Shown: positions 22,226 to 32,736, counted from the first letter of the stretch. The stretch is 64,000 nt of DNA from Sporodiniella umbellata (GCA_025677835.1 JAIXMR010000061.1:89592-153591); one strand, 5' to 3'. Translations and numbers: made by a program. Notes: generated from the letters alone by a model not told the origin.

Positions 22226-23382
22226 TTAGTTTAGATTGTGCTTTTTGAAGAACTGTAAACCATACAATATTAGTAAAAACTCAAGGCTGTGCGTATGCTA
22301 CTTACTTCTACACTGAGTTTGATACCTTCGTCCAAACCTACTTGAGGTTCGTACTCTAGAATTGTTCTAGCTTTGTTAATATTGAAATAGCGAGAAGACA
22401 TTGCTTGCTTAATTCTTGCTCGAGATAGCCCTTCCTTCAGCTCACTTTTATCCCAAAACAAAAGCTTAAAGTTGAAAATGGTTTCACTGATTGCTGCAAT
22501 CACAGAGCTAGCTCCTTTCGACAGTATGATCTTTTTGTTGTTGGGCATATAGCACCCGTATGTAGCCCATACACGAGAAGCGAAATCCCAAAATGGAACA
22601 GGAGTACCGTTAGTCAAGTTAAAGGCCTGCCCTGCTGCCTTTGAATCAGATTTGGCCAATTTCTCGGCTGCCAAAACATGAGCATATGCCACGTTACCAA
22701 CATAGGTGAAATCCATTAATGACTGGTTTTCCCCAATTTGAAAGCGATGTTGCCCACGCTGACACACTTCAAGCATACCAGGAATTAGTTGTCTATCGCC
22801 TGGCCCAAATATAGCCGATGGACGAATAGTACACGTGCGCAAACCTTTAACCCCGTTAGCTTTCAAAACTTCTTTTTCACATTCGGTCTAAAAATGGTAG
22901 ATAGATGGTTAAATGAATGTACAACGGTTTAGTTACAAAGTTACTTTTGACTCAGTGTAAACGTCAATTGCTGTAGAAGGATATGGGGCGCTTTCATCAA
23001 CGTTGACCATGGGCTCACCATTGGAAATAACACTTCCCGAACTAGTGACTACCAGGACTTGAATTCCTCTTTCTTGACAGGCTTTGATGACATTAAGTGT
23101 ACCGTCAACATTGATTGAAAAATACAAATCACGAGGAGGATTACTTGAGTTAACGTGAGGAGGAGAAGCAGTATGAATAACAGAAGTAATGCCTTCAAGA
23201 GCATTATAAACATCTTCGAATTTTCGAAGATCCCCTTCGAAATATTTGACATCTGACTTTGGTTCTCTAGGTTTTGAAATATCAAAAACAGAAATAGTAG
23301 AGCCATCTTTACGAAGTCTGATCTGCTCTTGGACATGTTGGCCTAAAAAGCCATTGCCACCAATAACTAGATAGGAAGCCAT
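22226..23382 (-). CDS. ERG26: Sterol-4-alpha-carboxylate 3-dehydrogenase (ERG26/NSDHL-like)
   Basis: 3-beta-HSD-type short-chain dehydrogenase; the best family fit is the decarboxylating C-3 dehydrogenase of sterol C-4 demethylation (ergosterol synthesis, endoplasmic reticulum). Exons: 23382-22945, 22887-22306, 22252-22226 (348 codons). Rossmann motif GGNGFLG at residues 8-14; conserved DLRK and HTASPP; TSSGSV; and the catalytic YTESK (Tyr-x3-Lys) right at the end of exon 1. IRPSAIFGPGDRQLIP and GENQSLMDFTYVGNVAYAH are strongly conserved in this family. The last coding exon is 27 nt and gives EFFKKHNLN; without splicing the frame would end VSSIRTALSFY. Convergent with the MFS gene (184 nt). 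An alternative is another 3-beta-HSD-family enzyme acting on a non-sterol substrate. Confidence 0.85.
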
Positions 23383-23859
23383 GGTGTTTACCCAAAAAAG
23401 AAAAGGAAAAGGAAATTGGGATATACAAGCGCCTTTTTATTTGATTAAATTAAGCCGTGGTCCCTCAAGAGATGTTAAATAATGTAAGTGCTCAAACACA
23501 ATATCTACTTTTATGCGCTCTGTAACAGTTTCTAGTCAAGTATCTTTGTTTTCCTTTTTTTCTTTTACTTCTTATGACTATCACTTTTTTTTGTTTTACG
23601 TAGGTCTTATTGAACATATCTTTTATATAAACTCTCCTTCTTCCTAGATCCAATTGCTTTTTTAGTCCATTATACGGGCAGATACAAACAGACTAGCTCT
23701 AAACTTTGGTGTAGAATTGGGTTCATAAATCTTGCATTGCAACTGTAATGAAATTGTACAAACAGTAAAATATGTCTACGAAAAAATAAGAGATGGTGGG
23801 TGGCTAGTGAGAATACAAATTGTAAACACACAAGACCAGTCGTGCAACGTTTTATTTCT
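23383..23859. other. Intergenic, promoter of the ERG26-like gene
   Basis: 477 nt, AT-rich with T/CT-rich tracts. It contains the ERG26-like promoter and the 3' end of the RRM gene, both minus strand. A frame at 23670-23948 (-) is a shadow of the acidic tail of the RRM protein. Confidence 0.6.
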
Positions 23860-24416
23860 TTATGCGTGATCATCATCACTGTCCTCTTCATCGTCTTCGT
23901 CCTCTTCATCATTCTTTGTCCTTTTAGCAGTATCCTCCTGTTGTTCATCTACAGCTGACCGTTTTACTGGTTGATTCCTTAGTTTGTATGTACCGTCCAG
24001 ATGGGCAATGGCGTCTGATTTGGTTTTTGCATATTCGATTTTCTATAACGTGCATTTTGACGTGCATTTTGAGTTTTTATTTATTTTTTTCTTCAGCGAT
24101 CTACACTTACAAGAGCATGCCCCAAAAATATAAACCCGGTCAAACTTCTCTTAGCGGTTGTCGCAGAAGCAATATCAGCATATACAACAAAAGCCTGTTC
24201 GCGCATCTTTTCTGTTTTTTTAGTTACAATGTCTAAAATGGGGCCATATGTTGCGAAGAGTCCATATAAACTGGCTCTAATTTCTGTGTATTATTTTATA
24301 AGTAAAAAGGACCAGAAACAAACTCTGTCTTTTTTTTTTAAAAAAAAACCTTCGACATTAGCAGGCCCCTTGATGTTGTATATATACAAGGTTGGATTAG
24401 GATCAGCAGAACTCAT
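23860..24416 (-). CDS. U1A/U2B''-family snRNP protein, single RRM with acidic tail
   Basis: Spliceosomal RNA-binding protein of the U1A/U2B''/SNF family, which binds stem-loops of U1 or U2 snRNA. Recovered from three exons: 24416-24350, 24283-24111, 24042-23860 (423 nt, 140 residues). RRM residues in order: RNP2-type NPTLYIYNI, helix EEIRASLYGLFATYGPILDI, RNP1-type MREQAFVVYADI, ATTAKRSLTGFIFLGHAL, and the C-terminal IEYAKTKSDAIAHLDGTY, which is nearly diagnostic of U1A/U2B''. There is one RRM only, as in yeast Msl1, followed by a run of Asp/Glu (DEEDEDDEEDSDDD). Intron 1 begins GTTTTTTTTT; the resulting spacing between YNI and IRASL equals that of human U1A, whereas the next possible donor would insert FFFKKKRQ. 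Lacking a second RRM, it is more likely the U2B'' counterpart, but this cannot be settled here. Confidence 0.85.
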
Positions 24417-27207
24417 TGACATGTACACAGAAGAAAAAAATATTTCTTGCCAGTTACAGCACAGTAGGGGGTCTGAAATTGCACTTTTTTTTATTTAAAG
24501 TTGATCGTTTTTTGTCCAAATATATTAGGTGACGTTTCATGTGACTGCCATTCAAAACCTCTTTTGACGTATGATATTTACCTGAAGCACTTTCGCGTAC
24601 AAATATCGTACGAAAAAAAACTAAGAAGGATATGTGAGGCCGTGTATTGTTTTAATTTTTTGCAATTTTTAGATTGTTTTTTAATACTAAGTGTCGTTTT
24701 TACAAATGTCTCCACTATATTTGCATTCGAGTCTTCAATGTTAATACCACAAATTGAATATAAACTTGGCTCTGTCAAACCAGTGACTTTTTTTGGCACT
24801 GATCGAGCAGAGAGTTATGTTTTTAAGGAGTTTAGATATTATTGTTTATATTTGCTTCAAACCAGATGTATACTCCAACGAAGCAAGCCTTATGTCGTCT
24901 TTTGCACAATTTTTGCGATCTCAAGCTTACAGTGTCTTAGTAAGGTATTTAAAAAAGCTTTTGAAGCTGTTTTATTTAACTGCTGTTGAACCGAGTTGCT
25001 TTTATACTTTTCCAAAAAAAAAAAAAAAAGAGGGACGCAGATAAACCCTTTGCTTAAGAGCTTTTGGGTTGCATACGATTTAAATACTATAACAAAGATC
25101 CTTTATTCTATTTAACTTTTTTTGCCTCTCTGTTAAACATAAAGTAGTTGTCTAGTTTTTATAGCGGTTTTTTTTATAAAAAGAGAACTTCGAAGTGTGT
25201 TAAAATCTAAATAAAGAAGGCTTAGCAATCAAATCGATTATAAACATCTTTGACAAAAAAAAGATTAGAATGTATTTTGTCTTCTGTTTGATCTTAATTC
25301 CAGAACTCTTTATTGAGCTTTTGACTTCTTTTCTTTTCAAAACACTATTTAAAAAGTAAAGCCTTGAGAACAGGTAAAAAAAAAGAAGACATTGTATGAA
25401 GATATAACTTTTAGTTTCTTGAAAAGTCTTCACACTTCTATTTTAAGCTAAAAAAAAACTGTTTTGGTAATCGTTTGATGGAGAGAAGGAAATTAAGTCC
25501 TTTTTTTTTTTTTTTTTTTTTTTTTTTTGGAATAGAAGTCGATATTATAAGCCAACAAATCGACCTTCATGTAATCGGGCTTGGGCCTCATTACATGCAA
25601 TGGCTGATAAATTAAAGTCGCACACTAACAGAAAGATTTACGTCCACCTTTTATTTATAAGTTTTCATCGACCTGATATTATAGCAAACTGGCTCAGATG
25701 TCAGTTTGTGCCATGACAAGGAATTCAAACACAGAAAAAGGGACTGGACCCTGAAGCGATTGGTCAAAGATGTTGGAACTCGCTTACTGCTGCAACAATA
25801 ATTCGTGTCTTTTATATTTAAAGGTAACTTCTTAATTTGTCAACTGGTCTAAATATTTTAGTTATAAACTGCATCTCTTCTATTTTTTGTTACTCTGAGA
25901 AACGTAAAGTCTTGTAAATGATAATGTTATAAAAACAAAAACTAATTTACATTAAAAAAAGTACAATCGAATTTGCATATATCGGTTAAAATAATTGAAA
26001 CGTACTCTATACAATTAACTCAATCAATACTTCATACTTAGATATATGCTAAATCTTCATTGCTTTATAGAAGTTGTATATATGTCTATAACCTACTTAT
26101 AGCTACCTAGAATTTCTTTTAGTTGTGGCGATGTTTGCTTAATAGATTTTTTCAACTGGCAGGAATAATTCGAAAGATGAGAATAAATCCAACAAATAAA
26201 AAAATGTATCAATAAGATCTCTATAAGCTAAACAGCCAAATATTGATACTGTAACATTGCTGTTCAGAAATGAGTTACTTATCAGCTTTTTTTTAAAAGA
26301 AGAGTCACGTCATTTTAGTCTTTCTATATACCCTCTTCTCATAATAGTTTCCAGTCGCTCTATTGCTGTAAAAATTTTTGTTCGTGCTCGAGAAGGAAAC
26401 ACAGTACGAATGGTAAATGGTTCCTGAAAGGTTACATACCTTGTTTGAGAAAAATACTATAGGAACTTAATTAAAGGCCCTATACCATAAAGTTAATGAA
26501 AGCAATATCAAACTATAATAATCATGCAATCTAAAAGGACGAGAGCAGATTAAAAATACAGAGCTTTGCTTTTGTTTAAGCCAGCATAATGTTTGTTATG
26601 TATTGGGATCGGTTTTAACTAACTTTCTCTACTTCTGTTTTATGGATCTATTCTTGATTTTCAATGAAGCAGTTCCAAAGAAAAATTAATTATTGGTAAC
26701 CTGTGTTTATACTGTTTGTTTTGTTATCTTATTATATCTGGCTCGTATTCTGCAAAGCGAGCAAAAGAGTTCTATATACAATAGTGATACCATCTCTTTA
26801 AAATTATCCACTAGAAGGTAGTAGTGGGCTTAGTGTTCAGTTTTATCAAAAGCCAAAAGTTATTTCTCGCATTCTTTTTTTGTTAACATACCCTATTTTA
26901 AATTTGCTATTTTGGTATTTTGAACTAAATAGTTAGATAAGGATATAGACATAATGACTATTAGCACTGCCGTAAGTTTATCGATTTTATTTATCTATCC
27001 TAGCTACCAAGAAAAAGTCGACCTTTATTAAATAAACTTCGTTACCAACAAATTGACGCGGAACGACTACATACTCCTGCTTGTCCCACATTGAGTTTTG
27101 TAGTGTGTGACTTTGTATAAAATAGCACTTCATTTTTTTTTGTTTTCTTTTTTTTTTTTTTTGCTTTTCTTTTGTTTTTATAATTTCATATTTGTATAGA
27201 TATTTAA
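24417..27207. other. Long intergenic AT-rich region, possible decayed sequence
   Basis: 2.8 kb. Contains a 28-nt T run at 25501-25528 and an open frame at 24501-24989 (+, 162 codons) that is Phe/Cys/Leu-rich, lacks motifs and overlaps a 73-codon frame on the other strand, so it is not called. Divergent promoters of the RRM gene (-) and the AT-hook gene (+) must lie here. Nothing else supported. Confidence 0.55.
25501..25528. repeat. Poly-T tract, 28 nt
   Basis: Uninterrupted T28, one of the longest homopolymers in the window, in a gene-free stretch. Could be the trace of a retroposed poly(A) tail in reverse orientation, but no adjacent retroposon sequence is recognisable. Confidence 0.9.
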
Positions 27208-29623
27208 ATGCCGAGACGAAGACCATCTATCTCCAGTCGATTACGTAGTCGAAATAGTCCTGCTTCGGGTTATGTAGTTTCAGAACGTAAATATTGATAA
27301 ATAGTGTACAAAGCTATTAAAAGCATCAGCATTAATTGACGCTTTTATGTTAAAATAGAGACCTCTGCCAAAGATGATTCTATTAGTGGGACTAGCGGTA
27401 ATGAAAACTTGGAAAACTAACAAAGTAGCTAATATAGAGCTTTCAGCTGACGAGATAGCTTTCTCACCTCGAAACGATACTATGATATACTTGGACGAAA
27501 TACAAAGTGCTTTGTCTTTTGAGAGACGCTCTGAGCATGAGAAAGAGCAGTCGTTACTAGAGGAAGCAAACAAGTTAGCGTACACATTTGGCGATATAAA
27601 TGTGCGCTCCTCCAATTTTTACAGAGCGAATGTAGCGCCTCCCATAGCCTCAAAAAGAAAGCAGCATTTAATGCATAGCGAACCGATATTGAAAGCTTTA
27701 CCAACCACATTCATAATTCACAAACACTCTAATGCATATACCAAAAACGACAAGGAAAAAATCTTCAGCTCTCATTCACCGTCACCTGTTCCACTTTCGA
27801 CACCATCGCCTGTTACATCTAGCTCATCAAGCGCGTCACCAGCACCAATTGACTCTAACAAGTCAGCTCTAGATAATAAAGAAAAGTATGATTCGCGGCT
27901 AAAAAGTGCACCTGTATCTGAAGAGGAAAAAAAGAGAAGGAGGCGCGTATTAAGAGAACATGAGTTTCGACGGTTGAAAGTTGATGTCGCCAAAATTCCA
28001 GATATTGATGCGCCCAGAGCAACTAGGTCGCATACCCAGTCAACACATACCGAAATCAAAGAAAGCAGTCTTTCAAAAAAAGCATATAATCGTCGAAAAA
28101 AATCACCGTCGCCGTTGCCAGCGCCAACAAAGAAAGCAAAAGTAGGAAGACCTAGAAAGATTAAAACTGAGACACCTGCTTCTGACAATCAGCGTACCAC
28201 TAATCGCAGAAGAGACTCCCATAGCTCAGATACCAACAATCACTTGTCAGTGCCATATACTTCAATTTCTTTGGCACCGCATAATACAATGGCAACAACT
28301 ACAAATACTATTGAAGATATATTCAAAGAGCCTGCCAAATCTTCTCTCTTAGAGATAACAGATACAGTTAATAGTAAAGCTGATCGTACTAATGTCAGTG
28401 AACCATATGTAATTGATTTGACAGCACCTAGTACAGTCACTAAAGCCGCTGACAACCCTAAAAAACCTTTGAAAGAAGCTAGTGTAATACACTCTTTAGA
28501 GACAATAGAAAGCAAAGTCAAGCATATCAATATCAATGGACCCAGTTCATCCGACTTTAGCAAAAATGGCCTTGACATAGAAAACCCTGTAGTATTAGAT
28601 AGCGAGAATTCAGACAGCGAATTCTCAGATAGTGACTCTGATGGGCCTGATGTAACTTACTCTAGAAGAAAACCATCACGGCGCTTAGCATCCTTTGAAC
28701 GCAATAAAAAAAAAAAGGAAAAAATCCTGGAGGATAGCCCTGAGAATTCTGAAAGTGTTCTTGACAAGCCAGAAGAGAATTTGCCAGTAGCAAAGCAAGA
28801 TCACTTTAGGGAGTGTGTGAATTCAGAATTTTTTCCGTACGAAGAGAAACTAAACAAAAATATATCGCTATCCAAAAAAGTTACATTTTCGTGCCCAGTG
28901 GTGGCAGACATTGTCCCGAAGAGGGCGACGGCACGCACTCTTTCAGCAGTAATTAGACCAAGCGTCATACCTTTACCACTGATCCCAACTATACCCAAAG
29001 ACGCCAATGTGAATAAAAAGACGAATACTACAGAAGGCAGCGCCGGTTGTTTGTTCATAGTAGATATATTAGTAATGAAGAAGCAGCCGTTGTTGCTCAG
29101 TCTGTTTACAGCGATCAAATAGTTACTGTCGACAACAAACTTGTTAAATCTCTACAAAAAACCTTTGAAAAATATCGCGTAAAGCTGAAAAGAATTTTTG
29201 ATGATCTTGCCAGGGTTCTTGATGTACGCAAAAAAGAGATAATGAAAGAACAGAGGATACTGAAACTACTTATATCAAACCAGGTAAGTCATAAAAAAAC
29301 GATATTGACGGGCAATTAATCAAAACGCAAACCCTCAAAATCAATAATATATAAAAATATGTCGAAAACAGATGGACGAAAGAATACTAAAATCTATTTG
29401 GGGATACTGGATAGAAGATCCGTATATAGCTGAGGACGAATTCTATGAATGTGAGGGCTCAGTTAGTTTATTGAAAGAGGTTACAGTGCAGGCAGTGGTC
29501 TCTCATTACAGAGAAAAATATGGTTTGTCGTCATCAGCTGAATATGCTGAAGAAATGAAACGACTAGATAGAATTACGAGAGCATTAAACTTACCAGAAT
29601 GCGATGAAACCGAAGAAAAATAA
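27208..29623 (+). CDS. Unrecognised nuclear-type protein with AT-hook; one-base frame break
   Basis: Family not recognised. Exons: 27208-27286, 27359-27397, 27438-29283, 29372-29623; total 2216 nt, one short of a multiple of three, so about 738 residues if one base is restored. It starts MPRRRPSISSRLRSRNSPAS (basic). Intron 2 contains a CTAAC branch site. Residues about 40-105 (SADEIAFSPRND through EEANKLAYTFGD) look globular or helical. A long Ser/Pro/Lys-rich disordered middle follows, with an AT-hook KVGRPRKIKT, a short IDLTAP (SUMO-interacting-like) and an acidic DSENSDSEFSDSDSD patch. After the frame break at 29015-29019 the C-terminus is coding-like and helical: YYRRQRRLFVHSRYISNEEA, KLVKSLQKTFEKYRVKLKRI, then KSIWGYWIEDP. 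Probably a chromatin-associated protein; that is inference only. Confidence 0.7.
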
Positions 29624-29645
29624 ATGTTGAAAATATTTTATTTGT

Positions 29646-30531
29646 TCATGACGATTTATCACCTGTTTCAATAAAGTCGCTTGGGGATATGTTTTTTAAA
29701 GCTGGATGTGGTGGTGCTCTTATATTAAGTTTAGTCATAATGTCAACCAAGTGGTGTTCCAACCGTCTAAACTAATTGTGAAAATATTATTCAGCTATTG
29801 TATATGAATGCACTATAGATAATCGCTTACAAAGGCAGCAGGCTTGTTATCTCCCTTTTCGGTAATTATGTTGCTTGCCCAAATAGTCAGGTTACCGTTC
29901 AAGTTTCCAAACAAAACGTCGGTTAGTATACGATCCCCTACAAAAGCTACATTTTCTGGCAAAACAGGTTTAATGAACTGCGATAGATCGCTTCCTCCGT
30001 CAGGCTTCTTTTTTTTGTGTTTTAAAACCCTAACGCCCAGAGAAGATTCAAGCTTTTGAGCCTGTATAATGAAGTGTTTATCGCTTTGAACAAAGCATAT
30101 TAATATCTACTACTCATCTTTATAATTTTTATCATCATCAGTTCCTGCAGAGTTTGATACAATAACAATGTTTTCCTGGCCAAAAGTATCTTTGCAGCTT
30201 TTCCATGCGTTCTATTGACGTGTCATTATAACTTACTAAAACACTAAATCAGAAAACATAATATACCTCAAATGGAGGGTGTATTGTAGCAACATAGGGT
30301 TCAGTTAAACAGTTATCTTTATCAAAACCAATAACCTGTATCCCTCCCAATTTGTTCAGTTTTGTATAGTTAACGCAGCTCATATCTAAAGAAGGAGAAT
30401 TTAAGAAAGCTGGAGCGAGAACAAATAATAAAAAAAAAACCTTTCACTATTATGTGAGGCATTGCTAAGCTTGGATTCCATAGAATGCGGAACGCATTGA
30501 TCACGCCAGAAACATTTAAGCTTTGAACCAT
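29646..30531 (-). CDS. GEP4: Phosphatidylglycerophosphate phosphatase Gep4, mitochondrial
   Basis: HAD-type phosphatase that dephosphorylates phosphatidylglycerophosphate to phosphatidylglycerol, the precursor of cardiolipin, on the matrix side of the inner membrane. Exons: 30531-30441, 30385-30267, 30211-30118, 30063-29831, 29771-29646 (663 nt, 220 residues). HAD motif I is IGFDKDNCLTEPY (nucleophile Asp). Motif II region is IVIVSNSAGTDDD. The KLESSLGVRVLKHKKKKPDG block supplies the Lys, and the acidic motif is FVGDRILTDVLFGNLNG. Two splice oddities: intron 1 starts GTTTTTTTTTT, and the intron between exons 3 and 4 keeps the frame only if it is removed as ATGAGT...TATAC (AT-AC), since GT-AG leaves the frame off by one. 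Convergent with the AT-hook gene (22 nt between stops) and divergent from TSC10 (61 nt). Confidence 0.88.
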
Positions 30532-30592
30532 TAAAAAAAAATAGAAAAAAGGTTTTTTTTTTTAAAACTCCCATGTATTCGCTTTTTTACAA
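30532..30592. promoter_or_regulatory. 61-nt bidirectional promoter, GEP4 / TSC10
   Basis: Only 61 nt separate the start codons of the two divergent genes, so the core promoters and both 5' leaders must overlap here or lie inside the neighbouring coding exons. The stretch is an A-run followed by a T-run (about T12), with no TATA box. Poly(dA:dT) tracts exclude nucleosomes, which fits a shared open promoter; that is inference. Confidence 0.75.
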
Positions 30593-31875
30593 ATGAGTTG
30601 GTCAACTGTCATTGTTGCATTAAGTACACTCGTACTTATTGCTTTGGGGGACTTTGTTTATCGAAAAGCAACACGCATTCCTTTTAAGCCTGGTGGAAAA
30701 GCTTGTCTAATAACCGGTGGAAGTACAGGTTTGGGCAAAGCCTTGGCAATTGAACTGGCTAAAACAGGAGCCGATGTATGCATTGTAGCCCGAAGGATGG
30801 AGGAGCTTAAAGAAGCTACAGAAGAAATAAAGGTACCCAATTGATTCTTCGCATTAATACATGCATTCATCGCTAATAGGACTTTGCTTTAGGCTAATTG
30901 TATTAATGAGAACCAACAAATCGTTTATTCTAGTGCAGACGTTACATCTCATGAACAGGTTGAACGCATGTTTAATGAAGCAAAAACCAAGCTGGGACGT
31001 GATCCTGAATTTGTTTGCGCCTGTGCAGGTAAAGTTTTGTTGAGCGAGTTAATCTGATTGTCTGTGTCTTTTTAGGTGCCTCCTATCCCAAGCTCTTTTT
31101 AGAGCATACCCTCAAAGACTTTGAGCACCTAACATCGCTAAACTATCTTGGCCAAGCTTATGTAGCCCATGTAAATATGTAGATAGCTTAAGCAACATGA
31201 CTTGATTGCTTAATTTTGGAAAATAGGAAGCAGCTCAACGTATGAAAAATTCCAAAACAAAAAATGGAAAAATAGTGTTTGTATCATCGATGATGGGCCT
31301 ACTAGGCTTTGCAGGATATTCAACCTATTCTCCCACGAAATTTGCCATCCGTGGTTTGGCGGACACACTACGAAATGAGCTAAAAAGATATGGAATTGGA
31401 GTCCATATTTTCTTTCCCGGGGGAATTTTGTCGCCTGGGTTTGAGATTGAGGTATTGTTCCCATACTTTTCTTGAAAAGCAACTAAGTCTTTTTAGAATT
31501 TAACTAAACCCAAAGTAACACAAATAATTGAGGGAGCTGACACTCCTCAGACTTGTACTGAGTGTGCCCAATCACTGATGAAAGGCCTGTTTACAGGCAA
31601 ATACATGATTACTACAGACATCATTGCTGATACACTGCGCTGTGTTGCTAGAGGTATACCTGGTTAAACTCCACTCTGAATCTGACTTGTTTGTATTGAT
31701 AGGTGTAAGTCCTACTGACAATCTTGTTCTTGATTGGCTTATGGCAGTGATTGGACAGGTACAGTTGGATCATGTTTTATTGATGTTACTTATATGCATC
31801 TATCGTTAGCCTATTGCATCTGGGTACGTTTTATATATGGACTACTTAGTCAAAACAACACCCGATACTGCCTAA
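30593..31875 (+). CDS. TSC10: 3-ketodihydrosphingosine reductase (KDSR)
   Basis: Short-chain dehydrogenase that reduces 3-ketosphinganine to sphinganine with NADPH, the second step of sphingolipid synthesis, on the cytosolic face of the ER. Seven exons: 30593-30832, 30893-31028, 31076-31170, 31227-31451, 31497-31653, 31703-31758, 31810-31875 (324 codons). Features: an N-terminal membrane helix (STVIVALSTLVLIALGDFV); the cofactor motif ITGGSTGLGKALA at about 40-52; CACAGAS; catalytic Ser in VFVSSMMGLLGFAGY; and Tyr-x3-Lys as YSPTK within FAGYSTYSPTKFAIRGLADT. FFPGGILSPGFEIE matches the family's PPDTxTPGFxxE segment. The C-terminus keeps a hydrophobic anchor (LVLDWLMAVIG). Intact. Its stop is 25 nt from the COX19 stop on the other strand. 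Confidence 0.93.
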
Positions 31876-31900
31876 GTAATTGGTATTTACAAATCTGTCT

Positions 31901-32275
31901 TTATTTTTTTTCTGTACGTTGGCCCAAGTCAGCAAAACCAAGGTTGTTCATGTCATCCTTTGCCATCAAGCCGCTAAAATGAAATTGAGTTCTTTGCGTT
32001 TTCCATGTATGTTTGTTCTATTAAATTACTTGTCCATTCTGCATTGCAAATATGCTTTTGAAAATTGACGGCATAGCCCGTTATTGTTTTTATTTTCTTT
32101 CAAACACTTCATGTAGTCCTTGACGAATGATTTACATTCTCCTGAACTGATTGTGAGTGTGAACAGTAAGATTGAATGCTTTATATTGTGTACCATCATG
32201 ATCTAAAGCAAAGCTTCCTAACAAAGGTGCTTTTCCTGGGGAAGATTCAACATTAGATGTCCTGCCAAAAGCCAT
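31901..32275 (-). CDS. COX19: Cox19, cytochrome c oxidase assembly factor (twin CX9C)
   Basis: Soluble intermembrane-space/cytosol protein that works with Cox11 in copper delivery to cytochrome c oxidase. Recovered from three exons: 32275-32194, 32141-32030, 31973-31901 (267 nt, 88 residues). It reads ...LLGSFALDHDGECKSFVKDY, then MKCLKENKNNNGLCRQF, SKAYLQCRMDNGLM, and ends NNLGFADLGQRTEKK. The two CX9C pairs (CKSFVKDYMKC and CRQFSKAYLQC) form the CHCH domain. The words GSFxLDHDGEC and CRMDNxLM are diagnostic for Cox19. An upstream in-frame ATG at 32317 exists, but the homologous region begins at MAFG. Both introns are short (52 and 56 nt) GT-AG. Intact. Confidence 0.92.
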
Positions 32276-32446
32276 TTTGAAGTAGGGGTAAGAGACACTA
32301 TCATAAGACAAGGTCAATAGAAACCTGATTAGTGTAACTTAAATGTCAGTCACAACAGCTTTCACCAATTCTTATCGAATAATAGAGTACATCAAGTCTA
32401 TGAATTTAGCTCCTTTTGACAGCCAGGATCAACAATACTGCGCTAC

Positions 32447-32477
<31 letters not shown>

Positions 32478-32736
32478 GGTTTTATCCAAACACTATGCTC
32501 TATCCTAGAACCTTTCTTTTTACTTTAATTATTTTTAATTTATTGTGAAACAACACATTTTTGGCTAATAGCTTTATATTACATTTCAGAGACATTTTGC
32601 TGTTTTAGAACCACTTAAGCAGCTAAAAACATAAGGGCAGGTTTCACTGAAAATCGCGAAACTTTCTTGGGTTGCAAACAGGACTTATATTTTTTTATTT
32701 TCGTTTATAAAAGGTTTTTTTTTGAAATTTATTATT
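32276..32736. other. Intergenic between COX19 and VWA8, with a long T run
   Basis: 461 nt holding the COX19 promoter and VWA8 3' end. Includes a T run of about 27 nt near 32451-32477. A small plus-strand frame through the T run (poly-Phe) is not credible. Confidence 0.6.

Noticed and set aside
24501..24989. 162-codon plus-strand open frame in the AT-rich gap
   Set aside because: Phe/Cys/Leu-rich, no motif, overlapped by a frame on the other strand, no intron or promoter context. Possibly decayed sequence but not callable.
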